The notes: generated by a model not told the origin, from the sequence alone. Positions 6,981 through 16,278 are shown, counted from the first letter of the stretch. The stretch is 36,315 bases of DNA from JACVRW01 sp046735115 (GCA_046735115.1 JBKPSR010000170.1:1-36315); one strand, 5' to 3'. Numbers and translations are program-made.

Positions 6981-9803
6981 TCAATCAAGCTTGTCCGGCA
7001 GCTCCCGGCGGGATTTCACACCAAGCTTGACAAAGGCATGACCGAGGTGCCATTCGACGGTCTTCACGGTCACGACCAGCGTCTCGGCGATCTCCCGGTT
7101 CGACAGGCCCTGGGCCGCGAGCGATGCCACCCGTCGCTCTCTCTGCGTCAGCGCCTCGCTGCCCGTGAGCGCTGTCCTGCGCGGTCGTGCGCCGGCCGCG
7201 CTCACCTCGTCCATCGCGCGACACACGAGCGCCTCCGCGCCGCAGCGCTGTGCAAGGTCGAGGCCTTCGCGGAGCATGCGAATGGCGTCGCGGCGCTTCC
7301 CAGAACGTCGGAGCGCCGAGCCGAAGTCGACCATGGCTCCGGCGCGCTCGAGAGCCGCCTGCGAGCTTCCGAGCACCGCGACGGCGGCTTCGAGGATCTC
7401 GAGCGCGGTGGCCGGGTCACTCACCGATGCGAGCGCGCGCATCGCACGACCAACGGGCCCGGGTGCGCCGAACGCCTCAGCTCTTGAAAGCTCTGTCTGG
7501 ATCAGGCGAGCGCCCTCGGCGAGATCGCCCGTGGCGACGGTCGCCTGGCCGGCATAAGCACGCCATTCGACGACCGCCGGGTTGGTGATCCCGGCCCTCT
7601 CTGCGACCTCACCCGCCTGCAGGAAGTAGCGGAGCGCCGCAGGGGCGTCGCCGCCATGGAGCTCGATGCGGCCGCGTGCCGTGAGTATCCAGGGCTCGTA
7701 CCGGCCAGCAGGTCCGGCGAGCGCGTCGATCTGGTCGAGATACTGCCTTGCCCGCATGAGGTCGCCCTGCTCGAGCCTGACTGCCGAAAGGATCGCGCGC
7801 GCTGCGCCTCTTATCGGCTGCCAGTCACCACGCTCGAGGGCGACGGCGTGCCGCGCGTCGCCGGACGCGTCGCTCAGCCGCCCACGGATCAGGATCGCGC
7901 GCGCTCGTAGACGCGACGCGATCGCGAAGCCGAGCACCGAGCCGCGCGACTGCGCGTCCTCAATCGCCGCCGTGAGCGCCGCTTCGGCCGTCTGCAGGTC
8001 CTCGGCAAAGGTAAGCGTGCCCGCCGCGAAGTAGTAGCTCAGTCCCGCGGACGTCTCGTCCTCGAGCAGGGCGCCGCGCGCCAGCGCCCGCTCCGCCAGT
8101 GCGCGGACCTCGGTGGCGGGCGCGCCCCGGAGCGTCCGCGCAATCGCATGCAGGGCCAGGAGCGAACGATCGCCGGGAGTCGCTGCCGTTTCGGGGATGG
8201 GGGGCAACGACTGCGCCTCGCCGCCCGCGAGGCCCGTGAGCCAGCGCGCCGTCGTACGACCGGCCCGGAGCCACGCGGACAGATCCGGATCGGAGTCTCC
8301 TGCGACCACCAGTCCATGCTCGAAGGCTTCGATGGCGTCGCACGGGTTGCCGAGCGCGATCAGCGCGCGCCCGGCCTCGAGGGCGACCACCGGCTCCTCG
8401 ATCGCATGGTCGGCCTGACGCACCGCTGCGCGGAGACGCTCGCCCGCGTGCGGCTCCCCCGCCGCCGCCTCAGCCCGGCCGAGCTCGAGGACGACGTGTG
8501 CGCGCGTTCGCGGCGGCGGGGGCTCCTCCAGCGCCCGGCTGAGATAGAGCACCGCGTCCCCGGGCGCCGCGCGACTAAGCGCCACGGCTGCGGCCACGCA
8601 GAGCACGTCGACGGTCCACCCACTCGCGATACGTGGCGCGTCTAGAAGGTGTCGTGCGACCCGCTCGGGGTCCGCAGCCTCGGCGGCGAGCAGCCGAGCG
8701 GCGCGAAGGCTGATCGCGGCTCGCTCACCGGCCGGCTGATCGCGTCGAATCGCTGCCCCGACGGCGGGCTCCGCGAACGCGACGTCATCCCGGTGTACCA
8801 GGATCTCCATGTCCACCAGGCGGTCGAGCAAGCAGCCGGCAGCATCGGCGTCGAGTCCCGCCAGCGCGCTCACATGACGAAGTTCGCTGCCCTGTCCGAG
8901 CACCGCCACCGCCGTCAGCAGATCCGGTGCGCGCGCGTCGACATCGGCGGCACGTGTCATGGCCCATTCGGCGAGGGTCGTCGGCGCGACATCGTCGAGA
9001 GGAAGTCCAACATCGCCGGCGTGCTCCGCGAGCACGCCCGCGAGCGCGTCCACCACGAACGGGTTTCCACGGCTGGCGCGATAGATCTCGGCGGCCACCT
9101 CGTCCATCGCCACCCCGGGCCAGCGCTTCGACAGCCGCCGTTCGGTCCCGGCGAACGTCAGCGGATGAAGCGTGCAACGCGTCGTGATCGGGTGGCGAGC
9201 TATGTCGCTCAGGAGCGTGGTCCGCCCGCCCGCCGCCGTCCCGGCCGACAGCACGAGTGCCATGGGTGCGTCGGAAATCCGTTCCGTCAGGTAGAGCAAG
9301 GCGGCGAGGCTCGGCTCGTCGGCAAAGTCCACGTCGTCCACCAGCAATAGGAGCGGCGCTGCCCTCGCCACCCCCAGGCACATTCGATACATGGCGTGCA
9401 CACCGTGGAAGGTCGCTCCGCCTGACTCGAGTTGCGCGAGGAGTGGTACCCGATCGTTCACCCACTCGACGCCCGAGCCATCGCGAGCCTCCCGCAAGCC
9501 CGCCTCGAGCAGCTGCATCACCACGCCATAACGGAACTCCTGCTCGCGCCTTCTTCCGCGCGCGCTCAGGACCTGCATGCCGCTCTCGAGCGCAAGCGTC
9601 TTGATCGCGTCAACGAGCGGCGTCTTGCCGAGCCCGCTCGCGCCCTCGATGAGCAATACCGATCCGCTTCCTACTCGCGCTGAGCCGAGCACCCGTGCAA
9701 CCAGGCTCCACGCATCGCCCCGTTCGATCAGGGCAAAGCGCGTCTCGTCCGCGCCAAGCTGGCGCTGCCCCTCGTCAAGGCCCATGCGGAGCGCGCCCGA
9801 CAC
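6981..9803 (-). CDS. Large LuxR-family (LAL/MalT-like) ATP-binding transcriptional regulator
   Basis: A 940-residue STAND-type regulator. The N-terminal AAA/STAND ATPase has Walker A GASGLGKT (54-61) and Walker B LLLLVDDVDFAD (about 151-162). A long helical TPR-like middle (about 350-860) is followed by a C-terminal LuxR helix-turn-helix (LTQRERRVASLAAQGLSNRE, then VTVKTVEWHLGHAFVKLGVK). In this family nucleotide and ligand binding drive oligomerisation and DNA binding. The start is GTG at 9803; an ATG at 9785 is an alternative, and neither has a strong Shine-Dalgarno. The gene stands alone between the convergent sigma gene and the RHH gene, so neighbours give little hint of its ligand or targets. 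Confidence 0.9.
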   Translation of the reverse strand: MSGALRMGLDEGQRQLGADETRFALIERGDAWSLVARVLGSARVGSGSVLLIEGASGLGKTPLVDAIKTLALESGMQVLSARGRRREQEFRYGVVMQLLEAGLREARDGSGVEWVNDRVPLLAQLESGGATFHGVHAMYRMCLGVARAAPLLLLVDDVDFADEPSLAALLYLTERISDAPMALVLSAGTAAGGRTTLLSDIARHPITTRCTLHPLTFAGTERRLSKRWPGVAMDEVAAEIYRASRGNPFVVDALAGVLAEHAGDVGLPLDDVAPTTLAEWAMTRAADVDARAPDLLTAVAVLGQGSELRHVSALAGLDADAAGCLLDRLVDMEILVHRDDVAFAEPAVGAAIRRDQPAGERAAISLRAARLLAAEAADPERVARHLLDAPRIASGWTVDVLCVAAAVALSRAAPGDAVLYLSRALEEPPPPRTRAHVVLELGRAEAAAGEPHAGERLRAAVRQADHAIEEPVVALEAGRALIALGNPCDAIEAFEHGLVVAGDSDPDLSAWLRAGRTTARWLTGLAGGEAQSLPPIPETAATPGDRSLLALHAIARTLRGAPATEVRALAERALARGALLEDETSAGLSYYFAAGTLTFAEDLQTAEAALTAAIEDAQSRGSVLGFAIASRLRARAILIRGRLSDASGDARHAVALERGDWQPIRGAARAILSAVRLEQGDLMRARQYLDQIDALAGPAGRYEPWILTARGRIELHGGDAPAALRYFLQAGEVAERAGITNPAVVEWRAYAGQATVATGDLAEGARLIQTELSRAEAFGAPGPVGRAMRALASVSDPATALEILEAAVAVLGSSQAALERAGAMVDFGSALRRSGKRRDAIRMLREGLDLAQRCGAEALVCRAMDEVSAAGARPRRTALTGSEALTQRERRVASLAAQGLSNREIAETLVVTVKTVEWHLGHAFVKLGVKSRRELPDKLD

Positions 9804-9845
9804 TCGATCAGACTAGGTGTGGTACCGCCGATACGCAAACGTTCT

Positions 9846-10211
9846 CTACGTCCGGTGGTCGCCCAGCGCGCGTTCGAGCCGCGCCCCCACGCGGCCGCTG
9901 TCCACGTCCGCGAGGAAGAAGAGGACGGCGTGCCGAATCAACTCGGCAGGGGACACGTCCTGGCGTACGGCCTCGTTCTGAACGTCGTGCCACGTCTCCT
10001 CGTCGAGCCTCACCGTCATGCCCGGTGACGCGAGCGCGTCGTCTCCCGCGCAGCGCGAGGCGCGCCAAGCAGGACGCCCTTCATCGCCTTCGGAGAGGTA
10101 ATACAGAAACGCGATCCTGACGGCCGCGGAATATGAATCGCGCCGCTGTCGCACGAACTGGTCGAGCGCTTCGCGTCCGAAGTCGTCGAGGTTGAGTGTC
10201 AGCGCCCTCAT
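9846..10211 (-). CDS. Protein with two ribbon-helix-helix-like units
   Basis: A small protein of 121 residues from the ATG at 10211; an upstream in-frame ATG at 10262 would give 138. The first segment (MRALTLNLDDFGREALDQFV, then RQRRDSYSAAVRIAFLYYLS) and the second (MTVRLDEETWHDVQNEAVRQ, then DVSPAELIRHAVLFFLAD) each read as a short beta strand followed by two helices, the ribbon-helix-helix pattern. RHH proteins normally dimerise to bind DNA, so two units in one chain could make a single-chain pseudo-dimer. The 10211 start is preferred because the residues before it look non-coding and because a palindromic candidate operator (10263-10278) would then lie upstream of the gene. It is divergent from the lipid kinase gene and is probably a DNA-binding regulator; this is inference from sequence pattern. 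Confidence 0.65.
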   Translation of the reverse strand: MRALTLNLDDFGREALDQFVRQRRDSYSAAVRIAFLYYLSEGDEGRPAWRASRCAGDDALASPGMTVRLDEETWHDVQNEAVRQDVSPAELIRHAVLFFLADVDSGRVGARLERALGDHRT

Positions 10212-10262
10212 AGTCCAGGCACCCGCTTCGCCGCGGGGCTTCCGCCGTCCTGGTGTCTGCAT

Positions 10263-10351
10263 GCGTTTTAAGAAACGCCTGCCAAATCTAGCGCCGCCCG
10301 CAGATAGGTCGTTTCTGCGACCAGCGCGCGCGCATCTGGAGCCCGTTTCTG
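10263..10351. promoter_or_regulatory. Candidate operator region with palindrome and three CGTTTCT motifs
   Basis: A perfect inverted repeat, GCGTTT-TAAG-AAACGC, lies at 10263-10278. A second hairpin-capable repeat, GGTCG-TTTCTG-CGACC, is at 10307-10322. The heptamer CGTTTCT occurs at 10310 and 10344 on the plus strand and at 10271-10277 on the minus strand. The region separates the RHH gene from the divergent lipid kinase gene, a typical place for an autoregulatory RHH site. Binding is inferred, not shown. Confidence 0.4.
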
Positions 10352-10381
10352 TTTACGCGAGCGGGCTAGGCTTCAGGATTG

Positions 10382-11374
10382 GTGGCCACCGCCCAAACCA
10401 GCCTCGAGCGTGCCGAGGGACTAGCCGAGCAGCTCCTCCCCCAGCGAACTCCCAAGCGCCGGATGCTCGTGATCGTGAACCCGTATGCAACGACGGTGTC
10501 CGATCGTCTGCGGAACCTCGTCGTGTACGCGCTCGGCTCGCGCTACGCGGTGGAGGCGATCGACACGCAGGAGCGCGGCCATGCCACGCAGATCTGCCGC
10601 GAGGCCGCGAGCGAGGGCTACGACGTGGTCGTCGCCTTCGGCGGCGACGGCACCGTGAACGAGGCCGCGAACGGGCTCGTGGGCTCGCGCACTCCGCTCA
10701 CGGCGCTGCCCGGCGGGTCGACCAACGTGTGGGCGCGAACGCTGGGGATACCGAATGACGTCGTGGACGCCACTGAGCACCTCCTCCGCATGGCCGACGA
10801 GTTCGACCCGTTCCCGGTCGATCTCGGCCTGGTCAACGAGCGCCACTTCGTCTTCGCTGCCGGGGCCGGCCTCGACGCTTCGGTGGTTGAGCGGGTAGAC
10901 GCGCATCCGTATCGAAAGGCGCGCTTCGGCGCCTGGTACTACAGCGTGTGCGCTGTGGACATCTTCCTGCGCCGCTACCTGGTGAACCCCCCGCGCGTGC
11001 GGGTGGTCGACGGCAACCGCGTCCAGGAGGGCGTCACCGCGATCGTCCAGAACTCGGATCCGTTCACGTACTTCCGCCAGCGTGCGATTCGCGTCGTCGA
11101 ACCGGCAGGACTGAACATGGGCTCTCTGTCGATTGGCGTGCTGAAGCACGCGACCCTCCTCGAGCTCCCGACGCTGATCCCTCGGCTGCTGTCGACGCGC
11201 CCCCGAAGCGTGATGCGCCACCGCCAGATCGAATCGCTGCTCGAGCTGCAGCACGCTCGCGTCGAGGCGATCGACGACCGGCCCTTCCCGGTTCAGGTCG
11301 ACGGGGATTACATCGGAGAGTTCTCCGAGATCCAGCTCGGCGTACAGCCCGGCGGGTTGCTGGCCGTCTCCTAG
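10382..11374 (+). CDS. Diacylglycerol kinase family lipid kinase
   Basis: About 330 residues with the DAGK catalytic-domain signature VVAFGGDGTVNEAANGL near residue 80 and the following LPGGSTNVWARTLGIP. The C-terminal beta domain carries the usual closing motif (PFPVQVDGDYIGEFSEIQLG). Family members (DgkB, YegS and actinobacterial relatives) phosphorylate diacylglycerol or related lipids with ATP on the cytosolic face of the membrane. The start is taken at GTG 10382; a TTG immediately before it is in frame. It is divergent from the RHH gene across a candidate operator and ends before a strong hairpin. The exact lipid substrate cannot be told from sequence. Confidence 0.9.
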   Translation: MATAQTSLERAEGLAEQLLPQRTPKRRMLVIVNPYATTVSDRLRNLVVYALGSRYAVEAIDTQERGHATQICREAASEGYDVVVAFGGDGTVNEAANGLVGSRTPLTALPGGSTNVWARTLGIPNDVVDATEHLLRMADEFDPFPVDLGLVNERHFVFAAGAGLDASVVERVDAHPYRKARFGAWYYSVCAVDIFLRRYLVNPPRVRVVDGNRVQEGVTAIVQNSDPFTYFRQRAIRVVEPAGLNMGSLSIGVLKHATLLELPTLIPRLLSTRPRSVMRHRQIESLLELQHARVEAIDDRPFPVQVDGDYIGEFSEIQLGVQPGGLLAVS

Positions 11375-11490
11375 CGGACGCGCACGATCCCGCAGTCGCC
11401 CGTGCCGGTGGGCGGAACTCTGGGCGTCGCCCCGCACCGGCGTCGCCGTGTGCGCCTGGAGGTGCTACTGCCTTGAGCGAGGCCGGGCCC

Positions 11491-11519
11491 GGCGTCCGCG
11501 AGTCCTGATCGCGGACGCC
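11491..11519. terminator. Hairpin terminator between convergent genes
   Basis: A perfect 11-bp stem, GGCGTCCGCGA / TCGCGGACGCC, with a 7-base loop (GTCCTGA). It sits between the ends of the lipid kinase gene (plus) and the PKD protein gene (minus), 22 bases from the latter's stop. There is no T-run on either side, as is common for high-GC actinobacterial hairpin terminators. It probably serves both genes. The rest of the 167-base gap holds nothing else I recognise. Confidence 0.7.
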
Positions 11520-11541
11520 GAGCAGATCTCGTACAGCGGCC

Positions 11542-14500
11542 CTACTTCTTGGGCTGTAGCACGGCGGCCAGGATGATCGGACCGCTGCTGGATCCGAGGC
11601 GGATCCTGACCGAGTAATCCTTGCCCTGGGTCAGGTTCTTCGTCGCCAGGTTGTACATGTACATCCCGTCGGCGATGCGCATCTGCCCGGTCGTGTCGGC
11701 TGCGCTGACGCTCTCCGCGACCACGGTGTTGCCCTCGATGACCTCGCCCCCGGAGCCCTCGACAAGACCGATGTAGAGCGAGACGTTCGTTACCGCCGCG
11801 CCCGTGCAGCTGTTAGTCAGTGCGACCTTGACCGGCACCACGTTGCCGTACTTGACGATGTTCCGCTCGTTGTCGACGATTGGCGGGCGGAAGCCCCTGG
11901 CGTTGACGCTCGTCTGCGAGTTCGAGTAGATCGGAAGCGCAGCCGACATGCCCAGGTCGTCGTCCTTGGCCCTGCCGGTGACCGTCAGGTTGTAACAGCC
12001 GGTGCTCAGCGTCCGGGTGTCGGACGCGTGACCTGAGCCATTCGTCTCAGTGACCGATCCGAACCGATCGCCGACGTCACTCCACGTGAAGTAGCTGAGG
12101 TTCGGACCGTGGGTGTCGGCTGTGCCGGGATCGGTGAAGTCGAAGCCCGCGGTCGCCGTGCCGAGCACCGGGTCGAACACGAAACTTCCGTTCGATGCCG
12201 TCGGCGCCACGTTGTCGACATCCACGTTCTTGGTGTCGGACCTCGCCCCGCCGTCGTCGTCGGTGACCGTCGCGTTGACCGCGAACGTGCCAGCCCCCGA
12301 GTCATCCGAGAAGGTGCACTTGAAGCTGCCCGACTTCGACGCCGGCGTGAAGACCTTGTCGGAGGCGGTGCCCTTGGGCCCGCAGGCGACCGAGTTGCCC
12401 GCCGCCGGGAACGTGTCACTCGAACCCGGATCGGTCCACGTGTAGCTGTAGCTCTTCGTGTCGCCCTCGTTGGCCGTGACCGGGCCGCTCAGGGTGACCG
12501 TCGGCGCCACGTTCTTGACCGTGACCTGGAAGGTCTTCGAATCGACGTCGCCGTTCTTGTCGGTGACAGTGACCGTCACGACGTAGGAGCCGTTGTCCGC
12601 ATACGCGTGGGAATGGGCCGTGACCGTCTCGTCCGTCACCGGCCCGGCCGCCGTCTCGTCGAACATCGTATGGGTCGAGCCGTCGCCCCAGTCGACGTCG
12701 ACGGCCCACGGACTGTCGGGGCCCGGGTCGCTGAACGAGCCCAGAGCGAACGACTTGTTCTCACCCTCGTCGGAGCTCTGATCAGCGGGAGCCGTCAGGG
12801 TTGGAGCCACGTTGGCGATGGAGACGCTGATGATGTCGACGTGCTCGACGTCCGAGGCGCTGATGCCACCGTCGTCGTCCTTGACCTTGACAGCGACGTC
12901 CGTCGTGTTCGGTCCGTCCGGGAAGCGGCACTGGAAGCTCCCGTCCGCGACCGCCGGCGTACCGACGAGCTCCCCGTGGGCACCGCAGCTCGGATAGGTC
13001 GGCGGTCCGGACACGAAGGTGAAGGTGTCGTCGCCCGGATCCGAGAGCGTGAACGTGTACGTCTTGGTGTCGCCCTCCTCGGCCGCGTCGGGGCCGGTCA
13101 GATTCACGACGGGGGCCACGTTGTTCACCGTCACACCGCGCGTGGCGATGTTCGAGTCAGCCGTGCTCGAGCCGGCGGGCTCGTCCGCGTCACGGACCTG
13201 CATCCGCACGGTCGGGCTGGCCGGCCCGTCGCTGAAGCGGCAGCGGAAGCTGGCGCCGCTGGCGGTGGTGGCGAGCGAGCCTGAGACCAAGCTGCCGCCG
13301 GTACCACAGTCGGGGAACCCGCTCTTGACCGTGAAGCCGTCGGTCCCAGGATCGGACACCGAGACGGTGTAGAGCTCAGACCCGTTCTTGTCCTCATTGA
13401 CGTTCGTCGGTCCGCCAGTGAACGTGACTGTCGGCGCCACGTTGTCGACGGTCACCTTGAAGGTCTTGCTGTCCGACGGAGTCGGCGTCGTGCCGGCCTC
13501 GGAGACGGTCACCTTGACCGTGTACTCGCCATCGTCGGCGTAGGTGTGCGACTTGGCCGAGATCGCACCCGGAGTCGCCTCGGTGAACGTCGTATCGGAC
13601 GAGCCGTCGCCCCACTCCACCTTCACCGCCCAAGGACCGTCATCCCCAGGATCGGTGAACGAGCCCAGGCTGACGGACTTACTCGTCCCCTCGCTGGCAG
13701 TCTGATCAGCTGCCACCGTCACGGCCGGCGACACGTTCGCCACCGTCACATTGAAGGTCTTCGTGTCCGACGGCGTCGGCGCCGTACCCGCCTCCGACAC
13801 CGTCACCTTGACGGTGTACTCGCCATCGTCCGAATAGGTGTGCGACTTCGCCGAGATCGGGCCCGGAGCGGCCTCCGTGAAGGTCGTATCGGAGGAGCCG
13901 TCGCCCCACTCAACCTTGACCGCCCAGGGACCGTCATCGCCCGGATCGGTGAACGAGCCCAGACTGAACGACTTCGACGTGCCCTCGTCAGCCGTCTGGC
14001 CGTCGGCGGCAGTGACCGCCGGCGGCACGTTCGCGACCGTCACCGTGAAGGTCTTGCTGTCAGACGGCGTCGGCGCCGTACCCGCCTCCGACACCGTCAC
14101 CTTCACGGTGTACTCACCGTCGTCCGCGTAGCTGTGCGACTTCGCGCTGATCGCTCCGGACGTCGCCTCGGTGAACGTGGTGTCGGACGAGCCGTCGCCC
14201 CACTCCACCTTCACCGCCCAAGGACCGTCATCGCCCGGATCCGTGAACGAACCCAGACTGAACGACTTCGACGTCCCCTCGTCAGCCGTCTGGGCGTCGG
14301 CGGCAGTAACCGCCGGCGGCACGTTCGCGACCGTCACCTTGAAGGTCTTCATGTCCGACGGCGTCGGCGCGGTGCCCGCCTCGGCGACCTTGACCGCGAC
14401 GGTGTACACGCCGTCGTCCGCGTAGCTGTGCGACTTCGCCGTGATCGCGCCCGCGCTTGCCTCGGTGAAGGTCGTGTCCGGCGAGCCGTCGCCCCAACTC

Positions 14501-15942
14501 ACCGTCACCGCCCACGGGCCGTCATCACCGGGGTCCGTGAACGAACCGAGGCTGAACGACTTACCGGTCCCCTCGCTGCCAGTCTGATCAGCTGCCGCAG
14601 TCACAGCCGGCGCGACATTCGCGACCGTCACCGTGAATGTCTTGCTGTCAGACGGCGTCGGCGCGGTGCCGGCCTCGGCGACTGTCACGGTAACGGTGTA
14701 ACTCCCGTTGTCGGCGTACGTGTGCGACTTGGCCGAGATGGTTCCGGGACTCGCCTCGGTGAAGGTCGTGTTGGACGAGCCGTCGCCCCAATTCACCGTC
14801 ACTGCCCAGGGGCCGTCGTTGCCCGGATCCGTGAACGAGCCCAAGCTGAGCGACTTCGAGGTACCCTCGTCAGCGGCCTGGTTCGCCGCCGCCGTGACGG
14901 CCGGCGCCACGTTCGCGACGTTGAGCTGGAAGGTGGTCGTGGTGCTCGCGTTGTGGTTGTCGGTCGCCGCGATCGTGACTGTCTGGGTCTGCTCCGGCCC
15001 ATCGGTCGTGGCGTAGGACCAGCTCCACGTCCCGTCGGCGTTCTTCGTCACCGTGCCGACCGACGCCGAGAGGCTCACCGTGTCGCCGGGGTTGGCATCG
15101 GCCCATGTGCCTGTGTTCGTGGCCGTCTGCCCCTCGTTGACGCTCACCGTCGCGTTGTTTCGCGCGACGGTCGGAGCCGTGTTCACCGCGTAGTTCGCGG
15201 AGATGTCCTCGTTTCCGCTCTGGAAGCCCTGGACGCATACGCTCTGGCCGCCTGTCCCGCTGATGACCGTGAAGACCAGCGAGGAACCCGCGGGCTTGGA
15301 CCAATTGAGGAACGTCTGGCCGGTGCTCGCGGCAGAAGGCGCATCGAGACGGACCGACTCGTTGTTGCCGATGCCGACCGTGTCGGTCGCGGGAGACGTG
15401 AACGTGGCCGTGCTGTCTTTCTTGAGGTTGCCGCCGCAGTTCGACGCGTCGAAGATCCTCTCCCTGATGGCGGCGGTGACGCCGCTCGGCGTCAAGCTGA
15501 TCTTGACGTTCCCGTCCGTGAACGTCGTCTGCGCGGTGCCCGAGGCATCCCCGGTCGCCGTCACGGCGTACTCCGCGATGAACGACGTGGGTAGCTGGAA
15601 CTCGTCGCGGATCGAACCGCCCGCGTCGGCGGTGACGTCGGCCTCGCGGAACCAGGTCTGGCCGACGCTGTCGTTGACCACGATGTGGACGTGCTCGCCC
15701 GGGAGCCAATTGGTGCCCGTAAGGACCACGGTCTCGCCCGGGGAATAGTCGGCCTTGTCGGAGCTGATCGTCGGCGAGCCGAAGGTGCCGGTCGAGCCGC
15801 CTGTGAGGTCGCCGAAGGGGTCGGAGGCGGCGGCCGCGGATGGAAGGCCCAGGAGGGCCACTGAAGCGGCGATGGCGAGAATGGCCGTGCGTGTCCAAAC
15901 ACGCCAGCTGCTGCGCTGTGTTTGATCCAATGCGTTGCTCAT
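11542..15942 (-). CDS. Secreted multi-PKD-repeat surface protein with PxKF-type C-terminal domain
   Basis: A 1466-residue exported protein. The start is ATG 15942, which has GGAG seven bases upstream; an ATG at 15960 lacks a site. Order: signal peptide (hydrophobic core AILAIAASVALLGLP, then SAAAA); an Ig-like domain with YSPGETVVLTGTNWLPGEHV; an AIRERIFDASNCGG segment; one Ig domain; five 98-residue PKD repeats (about 344-833) with WGDGSS and TYADNGSYTVTVTV motifs; two Ig-like modules with a Cys pair (C...FRCRF, C...FQCRF); a sixth, divergent PKD; a third Cys-pair module; and a C-terminal domain (about 1350-1466; GFRPPI, YGNVVPVKV, DGMYMYNLATKNL) like the PxKF domain of actinobacterial surface proteins. 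No sortase LPXTG motif or TM tail is seen. It is probably an extracellular adhesin or scaffold; no enzyme domain is visible. Confidence 0.88.
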   Translation of the reverse strand: MSNALDQTQRSSWRVWTRTAILAIAASVALLGLPSAAAASDPFGDLTGGSTGTFGSPTISSDKADYSPGETVVLTGTNWLPGEHVHIVVNDSVGQTWFREADVTADAGGSIRDEFQLPTSFIAEYAVTATGDASGTAQTTFTDGNVKISLTPSGVTAAIRERIFDASNCGGNLKKDSTATFTSPATDTVGIGNNESVRLDAPSAASTGQTFLNWSKPAGSSLVFTVISGTGGQSVCVQGFQSGNEDISANYAVNTAPTVARNNATVSVNEGQTATNTGTWADANPGDTVSLSASVGTVTKNADGTWSWSYATTDGPEQTQTVTIAATDNHNASTTTTFQLNVANVAPAVTAAANQAADEGTSKSLSLGSFTDPGNDGPWAVTVNWGDGSSNTTFTEASPGTISAKSHTYADNGSYTVTVTVAEAGTAPTPSDSKTFTVTVANVAPAVTAAADQTGSEGTGKSFSLGSFTDPGDDGPWAVTVSWGDGSPDTTFTEASAGAITAKSHSYADDGVYTVAVKVAEAGTAPTPSDMKTFKVTVANVPPAVTAADAQTADEGTSKSFSLGSFTDPGDDGPWAVKVEWGDGSSDTTFTEATSGAISAKSHSYADDGEYTVKVTVSEAGTAPTPSDSKTFTVTVANVPPAVTAADGQTADEGTSKSFSLGSFTDPGDDGPWAVKVEWGDGSSDTTFTEAAPGPISAKSHTYSDDGEYTVKVTVSEAGTAPTPSDTKTFNVTVANVSPAVTVAADQTASEGTSKSVSLGSFTDPGDDGPWAVKVEWGDGSSDTTFTEATPGAISAKSHTYADDGEYTVKVTVSEAGTTPTPSDSKTFKVTVDNVAPTVTFTGGPTNVNEDKNGSELYTVSVSDPGTDGFTVKSGFPDCGTGGSLVSGSLATTASGASFRCRFSDGPASPTVRMQVRDADEPAGSSTADSNIATRGVTVNNVAPVVNLTGPDAAEEGDTKTYTFTLSDPGDDTFTFVSGPPTYPSCGAHGELVGTPAVADGSFQCRFPDGPNTTDVAVKVKDDDGGISASDVEHVDIISVSIANVAPTLTAPADQSSDEGENKSFALGSFSDPGPDSPWAVDVDWGDGSTHTMFDETAAGPVTDETVTAHSHAYADNGSYVVTVTVTDKNGDVDSKTFQVTVKNVAPTVTLSGPVTANEGDTKSYSYTWTDPGSSDTFPAAGNSVACGPKGTASDKVFTPASKSGSFKCTFSDDSGAGTFAVNATVTDDDGGARSDTKNVDVDNVAPTASNGSFVFDPVLGTATAGFDFTDPGTADTHGPNLSYFTWSDVGDRFGSVTETNGSGHASDTRTLSTGCYNLTVTGRAKDDDLGMSAALPIYSNSQTSVNARGFRPPIVDNERNIVKYGNVVPVKVALTNSCTGAAVTNVSLYIGLVEGSGGEVIEGNTVVAESVSAADTTGQMRIADGMYMYNLATKNLTQGKDYSVRIRLGSSSGPIILAAVLQPKK
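13444..14913 (-). repeat. Five tandem 294-bp repeats encoding PKD domains
   Basis: The unit encodes 98 residues beginning NV(A/P/S)PAVT and ending KTF.VTVA. Copies begin at 14913, 14619, 14325, 14031 and 13737 on the minus strand. The third and fourth copies are nearly identical in protein and very close in DNA, suggesting recent unequal recombination or gene conversion. Flanking PKD/Ig modules are much more diverged. Copy number could vary between strains, and short-read assembly may have collapsed it. Confidence 0.9.
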
Positions 15943-16138
15943 TATCGATCTCCGCTTCATGACTGTTCAGGTTTCCGACCGCTTTCGGCCGACGGCCGGT
16001 ATGTGGTCGATTCGCTGGAACCGCAAATGGGCGGACTGCTGGCCCAAAACGAGTGTCCCGCCCGCCTATGGGCAACGCGCTATACGGATGTCTCGGCCAC
16101 ACCTAGACCTTGGTACAGCAGCCCACCGCCCTCGCTCG

Positions 16139-16179
16139 AAAGGCCCAGGGCCGTTCGGGAAAGGCCCAGGGCCGCTCGG
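16139..16179. repeat. Two 20-base direct repeats with 21-base period
   Basis: AAAGGCCCAGGGCCGTTCGG at 16139-16158 and AAAGGCCCAGGGCCGCTCGG at 16160-16179 differ at one base. Each contains the palindrome GGCCCAGGGCC (GGCCC-A-GGGCC). A period of two helical turns fits a protein binding the same face of DNA twice, in the upstream region of the PKD gene or nagA. The function is unknown. Confidence 0.6.
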
Positions 16180-16278
16180 CGGAGGCCATCTCCTAAAGCT
16201 CAGGTAGAGGTCGAAGATTTCCTCTGTGTGGCGGCCGGCGCGGGTCAGCCGCACACATGCGAGGCCGGCGATAGAGTG

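Noticed and set aside
13546..15594. A 682-residue open frame antisense to the PKD repeats
   Set aside because: It is very rich in Arg, His, Val and Asp, repeats with the PKD period, and has no domain pattern; it is the GC-codon shadow of the opposite gene.
15943..16278. A c-di-GMP riboswitch in the PKD gene leader
   Set aside because: The leader is long enough but lacks the conserved GEMM core sequences.
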